Source of the DNA: Trichomonas tenax
Taxonomy: Eukaryota > Parabasalia > Trichomonadida > Trichomonadidae
Reading direction: 5' to 3'
Assembly: GCA_023091735.1 (NCBI GenBank)
Contig: JALKBU010000578.1
Location: 1 to 32,287, forward strand
Length of the DNA: 32,287 nt
Shown here: positions 25,915-32,287 of the stretch, piece after piece
Position numbering within the stretch: position 1 is the first letter of the stretch
How the letters are laid out: each line of letters starts with the position of its first letter
Made by a program: the position numbers and the translations under genes
The notes under the pieces: generated by a model
Databases searched by the model: none
The model's input: only the letters and a program-made list of their open reading frames with translations
Told to the model about the DNA's origin: nothing

Positions 25915-27993
25915 TAACTTAGTTTTAATTTTGCTTAATTTTATTTTGAGCATTGTTCAAAATTATCTTCAAAATCAATCATTTGGAAGTGTTCGTTATT
26001 GTATCAATGCCAGTCAATATCTGATTTCAAATCTTACATTACATGACAAATATGGCATAACGGTTAGGATCAATACTGACAAAACCAATGCTAGGTTTGA
26101 ATCTAGTTATGGTCTTTTTTTTTTACTTTTTTTTTATAAACATCATGCATTTCATGAGCATGCATTATTATTCTAGTTAATGTATGGACGCACATGCATT
26201 AACATTGTTCAGGAGCATTGTTTTCTGCCATCCAAACATACATAACCCAATAAATAAAATCAAATTATTGGAAGTTCATTGATGAGTTAACTGATATTTT
26301 GTTAATACTTATGTATGCTTGTTTATCGTCCTCGGTATCGTCCTGGATATTGGAAATCAAGTCAGTGAATGATCCATGTCGGCAATAACATATAGTTTAA
26401 ATTTATATTAATTAAAATTCAAAAACTCCTGAATTCGGTCAATTCGGCAGAGATTCAGTTTCAAAAAACTTGATTTTAGCTATTAGCTTAGTTCTATAGG
26501 CCTACATATCTCGTGTTCAATCAAAATTAATAGCCAAAATATAAATAAATATTATGTGTATATTATTATTTTAGAAAACAAGAAATTAGTTAATATGATT
26601 TAGTTTGCATACATGTATGGTTGTATTTGGAATAAATATAAAATCAAAATTCTAAATCAAAATTGGAAATTTAAAATATTTTTGATGCAAAGACAATACT
26701 AAGGTGAATGTAACTTCGTGATGTATCATGTATTTTGAATGTATTTATTGTCTAAATCGTTAATTTAAAATAAGAAAAAATAATTGATGAGATTATAGCA
26801 TAAGTAGTACCATAACCTCGGTCGGTAAAATGTCGTGTTTCTATGGATGTTTCCGTAGTCAATAATATGGCGATGAATTTTATTGAAGCCATCACACAAT
26901 TTTCGCCGAAAGACTGAATTTCGGGGTTTTTGGTACCCTGAGCATATCAGTGCTCCTCAATTCCTGATGCTTTTGGGACTCTGCGAGCGAGCGAATCCGA
27001 ATTCGGTATTTTGAAATAAATTGAGGACTTTTCTATCGCTGAATCCTCTCTCGGCCGATAGACTTTACAAAGCTTCGACTATAGATTTTGCAAAAAATCA
27101 CCTCGTGTATAATGACAAATATGAGAATGGTATGAATATAGATATCCGACCACTCAGTTTTTGTTGCCCTGGGTTACACTTATCGGGATACTTCGGGATT
27201 TGACACTTTTCTAGCAGATTTTTTTACAAATTACATGTCAAAATTAGGTTACGTAAATTTTGCAGAAGTTAAAAATATTCGTTAGGCCAAATATTTAAAA
27301 TCATGTTAATTATTGTATTTAAAACATATCTATCTAATTTCATAAATTGTGTTCCATTTTTAGTGATAGAGAATCTCTATCCCAAGCAATAATTTTTATT
27401 TGTAAATTATTCAATTTTTGTTAAGCAGGGATATGCTATCCCATCCCAAAAGCAGGATGATCTGACACGTTTTATTTACATGTCGGAAATGCACGTGCAT
27501 AATTAAGAATTATCTAATATGCTTTATAATGCGCGTTTTATTTTTCTAATTCCATTATTTGTCATATTGCAAAAAAAAATAAAAAAAAATCACGTTTTTT
27601 AAGGTTTGGGATACAGGAGGGATAAATTTTTGTATCCCCAATACTTTGGGAAAAAGTCGGATCTATACTATGAATAATCATTCATTCATGGATACTATTA
27701 ATTAATGTTGAGTATAATATTACACATCAATAATGTATGTATATATTTTTTGAAAACATCGCATATATAGTTAAAATTAGTTAAATTTATTTCGTATCTC
27801 CAAAAGTTAGGTTGCTGCAGCATTCATATTACAACTACAGGTTTATGTCTATACTGACACTATACCTACAAAAGATGATGCAATAAAATTGGCTACAATT
27901 TTATATATATATAATGACTAAACGAAGCTTATAAACATATATAAAAGTCAAAATAATTGTGGGGTATGATAATATGTCACGGAAAGTGGCGGG

Positions 27994-28030
27994 GTTACAT
28001 GTCAGATTTGACTATTTTCTGACATGTAAA
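27994..28030. repeat. Inverted pair of the TGACATGTAAA motif
   Basis: TTACATGTCAG (27995-28005) and CTGACATGTAA (28019-28029) are perfect 11-bp inverse complements with a 13-nt spacer, capable of forming a hairpin or a two-site operator. Confidence 0.7.
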
Positions 28031-28231
28031 ATGTTCTAATATAAAAGGGGGTGTATCTAAAACCGTCAGCCATTTTTAAAATATAAATGAAAACATTTGC
28101 TATAATTGCTATCAAACAGTACATAAATATATCGATCAATGACACAAGAGATTGTTCAACAATATAATTTGCTAAAAACACATATTTTGAAAGTAATATT
28201 AAAATCATCTAAGTGACGTAGAGGGTATATT

Positions 28232-28369
28232 ATGTGTTTGACAATTGAAACAGACGCAGCACAGAAAATAAATCCTATATCCGCTAAGAATATTTCGCCT
28301 TCTTGCCTAGAAGTATTAGTTCTAGAAAAAATCGTGACTTTGAAAGAGGCTAATTCAAAATTTCAATAA
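28232..28369 (+). CDS. Short ORF, 45 aa, uncertain
   Basis: ATG to TAA; the peptide (MCLTIETDAAQKINPISAKN, then a C-terminus with LEVLVLEKIVTLKEANSKFQ) has an amphipathic, gene-like composition, unlike nearby frames. It may be a gene fragment. No family recognised. Confidence 0.25.
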   Translation: MCLTIETDAAQKINPISAKNISPSCLEVLVLEKIVTLKEANSKFQ

Positions 28370-28840
28370 TTGGTATTGAGGTGTTATGGTGTGTTTTAAA
28401 GCAATAGATAATAGAAATGAATCTCCTAACAATTTTATATACATAAGGAGTTGTAACTATATGATAATTCATGATTTAATATGTTATTTTGGAAATATAT
28501 CAATATTTATGCGTTTTGAGCATCTATTACTGTGTACCAATGATATACATACTCGGTTAATTATGTTTCTCAAGCCCCAATGTGTTGTGCGCCCACAGTT
28601 GTTGGAGAAAGATGAATCACGAACATAACTTATTGCGTTGATCCTCTTCTTGGTACTTTTGTCAATGGTCAATGCTTGCAGCGACATTTTCATAGAGAAA
28701 AAGACTAAAATAATAAGTTTTTAAAATAACTGGAATTTTGATTATGATTTGAAAGAGTTTTTAACATTACCATCATTTCATATGTCTCATTTTAATCACT
28801 GCCATAGAATAATTAATGCTATTTATTATTTTTGACTATC

Positions 28841-28906
28841 TGACGTGTAAAAAGTGAAATATGATATGTAAAAAATTAACGGATATGATAAAATATGACA
28901 TGTAAA
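28841..28906 (+). repeat. Direct repeats of TGACNNGTAAA
   Basis: TGACGTGTAAA (28841), TGATATGTAAA (about 28862) and TGACATGTAAA (28896), followed by TGATAATGTAAA, all in one orientation. Confidence 0.6.
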
Positions 28907-29365
28907 ATATTTTTGATAATGTAAACAAAATCAGAAAGTTGCGTTTTACGTTTGTATTCATATACGGGCGCTGTGTTATCTATAATTTAACAATATATAT
29001 TCACTTTTATTGAGTTTTCAAAATTAATAAATTTAATTTTATCACAAAACATTAAATAATCTAAGGCATAAGTCATAACTACGCGTGGCGTGTTATTCGT
29101 AGCCGTCAAAAGCATCAAATATCTACTCAATACTATCCATTTGATCAAATATCCTGAGAAATGAAGCATTTCTGCTCGCTATTCCTCTATGTATCGATCT
29201 ATTGGAAGAAATGGACTTGTATCTCTTGATTTCTAAGAATATTTGATCTTGAAATATAGTTACACACTATAGTTCATTTAGTAGAGTAGCTGCTTGATAT
29301 AACCGAACTCTAGATGTAAATGTCACAGTTATTAATTTCAAAAGTCGATATTTGATTCAAAAAAG

Positions 29366-29830
29366 AGTAAATCTTGAGAAAAATGAACAGTTTCTAGCAC
29401 AGACCCTCTAGAAATTTGTTGTCCTAGAGGACTTGTGTTAGAAACGGTTAATTTTTCTCGAGATTTACGAATCTGATTATTAGATTTCGTAAATATCACA
29501 TGCTGTCTAATATCATGACAAGCAGATACATATAGGCTATCTGTACGTCATGTTATTAGACAACAAAAGTACGTGATGCTGATCGATGAATTGGAGCATC
29601 AAATTAATGAATATGAGCGAATTTCGAAGACATAAACGACCAATAAATAGCTGATTAAGAAGAGCAGCTTCGAATTGGCCATTTGCTAGCAGTTGATGCC
29701 TTGATTGTGATGATATTGGAAGAGAATCGATGAATTCGTGTGCGTTCTCCAGTAGCTTTCCATTGGCTAAAGTGACATATGCATTGGCAGACCCTCAAAA
29801 TCAATGAAAAATTGGTGGAGAACTATCAAT
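29366..29830 (-). repeat. Hairpin-array unit X (inverted)
   Basis: Read on the minus strand it aligns with units Y and Z. Hairpins in unit order: E (29744-29823; ends GTTCTCCA/TGGAGAAC), F/C merged (29596-29699; GCATCAA... and TTCGAAG pairing), A (29504-29562; TGTCTAATA/TATTAGACA with few mismatches), a small stem (29464-29494) and B (29369-29466). In B, 43-nt arms pair at 36 of 43 positions around a 12-nt loop. No ORF of significance. Confidence 0.75.
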
Positions 29831-30029
29831 AATTATTATAACATACTTTTTCTTATAAATACTTTTTAACAATATAATACTTTTTATAATCTAAAAAACA
29901 ATTATGTCGTTTATATAAAAATACAAATTAATTATTTTTTGATCCAGTAATTTTTCTGCCTCAAAGTATTTTGTGATTAAAAAATTAATATTAACAAACA
30001 AAACATTCTGCAACATCATATTTTGTGAT
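29831..30029. other. Spacer between inverted and direct array units
   Basis: AT-rich, with ATACTTTTT/TAAATACTTTTT repeated three times (29843-29890). No pairing comparable to the units was noticed. Confidence 0.5.
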
Positions 30030-30512
30030 TAAATCTGATTTTCAAGAAAAAGACGTTATAAAGATTGTTTATGCGTTATCCAGTAGTTCTTCAGTGATTA
30101 GGAGTGATACTAAGGCAGATATCACTCTAGTCAATGAAGAGCTAGTGGTTTGTCGTTCGACATTTTCCAAGTTCTTCGGTTTTCTCCCAATTTCAGCACA
30201 ATCAAAGCACTAACAGTCAACAAACCGCAAACATGAAGCTTTTCTTTGTACCCAATGGTTTGCTGACTGCTGGTGCATCGAAACTTGCTCATTTCTAACT
30301 CATTCTCAAACTTTTTACAAATCTGCATTTTCTACGGATCTCTGAGGTTGCTAAGACATAAGATGGCTTTTAAACCACAGGGATCCGTAGAAAATTTGTT
30401 ATATCTAAAAATTACATCAATTGATCTAAATTTAGTGCATTAACTGTCTAATAGGATGACAAACAAATAACCTATGAATTTCTTCTTGCCATCCTATTAG
30501 ATAGCTAAGCCT
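30030..30512 (+). repeat. Hairpin-array unit Y
   Basis: Hairpins in order: E (30080-30148; CCAGTAGTTCTTCA with its complement), F (30207-30276; 20-nt arms, about three mismatches), C (30328-30394; 19-nt arms, TTTTCTACGGATC perfectly paired) and A (30440-30508; CTAATAGGATG/CATCCTATTAG). Unit Y lacks hairpin B and runs directly into unit Z. Words shared with Z in the same order include CAATGGTTTGCTGACT, CTCATTTCTAACTCATTC and TCTCTGAGGT. Confidence 0.8.
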
Positions 30513-31103
30513 TTCTACGATGTACAATATTGTTCATGCATTCCCCACTAGTTTTTCACTGATTTTGAGGACCATCAGTGAAGAAATCCCTCTAGATAGT
30601 AAAAAGGTAGTGGATCGCTATTAAAAATATCAAAAGTTCATCGATATTCTTGCAAGCACAGCACGATCAAGGCATCTACAGCCGACAATCCATTGTGTAC
30701 GAAGGATCTCTTCATCTCCAATGGTTTGCTGACTTTTGATGCCATCGGTATCCGCTCATTTCTAACTCATTCCAATTCTTTTTTCAAATCTTCACTTTCT
30801 ACTACTCTCTGAGGTCCTTGGAACTTTGGGTGATACAGGAACCTCATGGAGTCATAGAGAATTCGATAAACCAAAATACTCCATATCGATATACATTAGT
30901 CGCTTTGCTTGTCTAATTCAAAGACATACAGATAGCTTATGCACATCAGTTTATCATGACATTTGACAAGAAAAGCAATCTACAATATTTAGTTTTGCGT
31001 TAATTTAATATCATCAAAATTGAACAATTCATAGCATAATTTCTCCAGAAATGCGCTATTCCGGAGGGCTTGTGCTATGAATTGTTCAATTTTGATGATA
31101 TTT
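30513..31103 (+). repeat. Hairpin-array unit Z
   Basis: Hairpins in order: E (30545-30613; CCACTA...TAGTGG), F (30671-30744; 25-nt arms with about six mismatches), C (about 30803-30852; weaker), A (about 30902-30976; weaker) and B (31007-31102). In B the outer 30 bp are perfectly complementary around a G/U-tolerant inner stem. The inner part of B, including GGGCTTGTG, resembles GGACTTGTG of unit X, but the outer stem sequence is unrelated. Confidence 0.8.
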
Positions 31104-31954
31104 ACACAATTTGAATGATTTCTATTTATTGTACTAAAAAACGCGAAAATTACATCTATAGAGCAATCATATTTGATACACACCCTGCATGATTAAATAT
31201 AGCTTTTTATCAATATTAAATAAATATATTAAGATTGATTTTTAATTCTTCAATATTATTGATAATACTTCTGATATCCATGCTCATAATATTAATAGCT
31301 GTTGAGGTATTTTGACATTGTCGCTTTACAAAGGATTGCCTTCCCTGACACATGTCAGATATTTTTTGATGCTACTATGTTATCCCTATTTCTATTGAAT
31401 TAGCTACATACACATCTAGGCATACCTTTTTCATAATTTAATTAATTTCAATTCACCTATATTTTTTGATTAAATAAAAATCTTTTATATGATTTATAAA
31501 CATCTTAGATACATCGGACACATGTTATCCAAATAGGTTATGTATAAATACAAATCATATCACAAGATTTAACTCATAATTCTTATTTCTTCATCAATAT
31601 ATGTGTAATTTTATTTATCACTTAAAATATAATGTTTATCCATCTAGGATAATATCATCACAGTCTTTAAATGTCGTAAAACATATAGTAAAAATCTCAC
31701 TATATTTTAATGAAACAATAAATACGTCTAATTCAAGAATACACAATTATATGATAATATGCACAATCTTGTGCATCTATTCACATTATCTATCCGAAGT
31801 TTTACTCGATATTAATCCTAGATCTTGTCTGATTAACTTACTCCAAAACACAACCTGTGCTTCATCTACGATGAATATCATTCGTAACTATAGCTGCAGG
31901 TGTTGCACCTAGTTTTACCAAATTTTATTCACTCTATATTAGATTTTCCCTTAA
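31104..31954. other. Gene-poor AT-rich region
   Basis: No recognisable gene. One 103-codon frame (31601-31912) starts with ATG but has random, Ile/Ser/Asn/Cys-rich composition. TGACACATGTCAG near 31348 is a further relative of the dispersed motif. Confidence 0.45.
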
Positions 31955-32287
31955 TTACAAAATTGGCAAATTTGTAAACAATTTTATTCCGAAATTTACA
32001 TTTCTACATTTAAGGTATTTTCGGATATTTTGTCTAAATGAGATTGACTCAGTTTCGATCGTAAACAAGTTTTGCGTCGAAACGTTATTCGGGCACTGCA
32101 TCTGAATATAAATTTCAGTCAATTGATCAATGAATTTCCATTTTTGCTCTCTTCTCGAAGAAAAAAATCCTAAATTTGTCAAAAGATTATCTACATTCAC
32201 AAACTTCACAACAGATAACGATTCATCCGTTGTATTCCACAATGTTTCAGACGTTTTTCGAACATTAGACTTTGAAGTCCGTTTTCT
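31955..32287 (-). CDS. C-terminal part of an unidentified protein, runs off the window
   Basis: The minus-strand frame is open from the right edge (32287) to a TAA at 31955, 110 codons. No ATG is needed within the window, so the gene most likely continues beyond it. The first residues are basic and Ser/Thr-rich (RKRTSKSNVRKTSETLW), then VVKFVNVDNLLTNLGFFSSR, EQKWKFIDQLTEIYIQMQ and SISFRQNIRKYLKCRNV. Mixed hydrophobic/charged composition supports real coding. No family recognised. Confidence 0.5.
   Translation of the reverse strand, partial: RKRTSKSNVRKTSETLWNTTDESLSVVKFVNVDNLLTNLGFFSSRREQKWKFIDQLTEIYIQMQCPNNVSTQNLFTIETESISFRQNIRKYLKCRNVNFGIKLFTNLPIL

Larger units (their letters stand above)
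25915..29365. other. Gene-poor AT-rich region
   Basis: No full gene recognised over 3.4 kb. It contains TATCCC/GGGATA words (27374, 27428, 27438, 27608, 27619, 27632), a palindrome CCGAATTCGG near 26997, the inverted TTACATGTCAG/CTGACATGTAA pair at 27995-28029, a 45-codon ORF at 28232 and direct TGACNNGTAAA motifs at 28841-28906. The remaining frames begin at non-ATG codons or are random in composition. Confidence 0.45.

Noticed and set aside
26056..26123. tRNA-like sequence with an A-box-like TGGCATAACGGTTAGG and a B-box-like GGTTTGAATCT
   Set aside because: The acceptor ends do not pair, the anticodon stem fails and the spacing is a few bases short. At best a decayed tRNA relic.
27374..27640. 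Recurring GGGATA/TATCCC words
   Set aside because: They can pair locally but irregularly. The spacing shows no consistent unit, so I do not call a repeat family.
29431..29445. A CTAACACAAG-like word (minus strand), similar to the trichomonad intron 3' motif ACTAACACACAG
   Set aside because: It deviates from the strict motif, no matching 5' splice motif is near, and it lies inside hairpin B.
31601..31912. 103-codon ORF starting with ATG
   Set aside because: Random composition, no domain, no initiator and no upstream or downstream context supporting a gene.

Overview
The window is nuclear DNA of a protist, most likely a trichomonad parabasalid, with Tritrichomonas or Trichomonas as the best guess. 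Seen directly: strongly AT-rich intergenic DNA, coding regions without obvious introns, several genes ending in TAAA, and short 5' leaders that in some cases carry a TCAYW initiator. The gene mix also fits: BspA-like leucine-rich repeats, a bromodomain protein, a PPP phosphatase and Maverick/Polinton debris. The species is an inference; no rRNA or other marker is present.

Region 1 (1-2.9 kb) is a decayed Maverick (Polinton). It holds a Lys-rich small ORF, two nested tandem duplications, a 107-aa ORF, and the exonuclease part of a protein-primed DNA polymerase B broken by frameshifts and short GC-rich palindromes. Region 2 (2.9-5.15 kb) is a repeat nest: a 783-bp element with 61-bp terminal inverted repeats and a gene-like fragment inside, a three-copy hairpin repeat, and one long foldback.

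Region 3 (6.0-25.9 kb) is the gene-bearing core. In order it holds a nucleotide-sugar 4,6-dehydratase, an 82-aa single-pass membrane protein, a homeodomain-like plus beta-propeller protein, a bromodomain protein, a 4-kb gap with fragments, an acidic/basic small protein, a 653-aa Glu/Pro-rich coiled-coil protein, degraded LRR genes, a PP1/PP2A-type phosphatase and a 449-aa helical-repeat protein. The genes appear independently transcribed and show no operon logic. Common themes are chromatin/transcription (homeodomain-like, bromodomain, E2F-like sites) and signalling (phosphatase).

Region 4 (25.9-32.3 kb) has no convincing full gene until a partial C-terminal ORF at the right edge. Its main content is a 1.74-kb array (29.37-31.10 kb) of three related ~0.5-kb units, one inverted and two direct. 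Each unit is made largely of successive long imperfect hairpins, and the stem sequences differ between units while complementarity is kept. This array and its smaller analogue at 3.9-4.7 kb are the strongest candidates for something undescribed. A second signal is the motif TGACNNGTAAA, with ten exact copies scattered through non-coding DNA.
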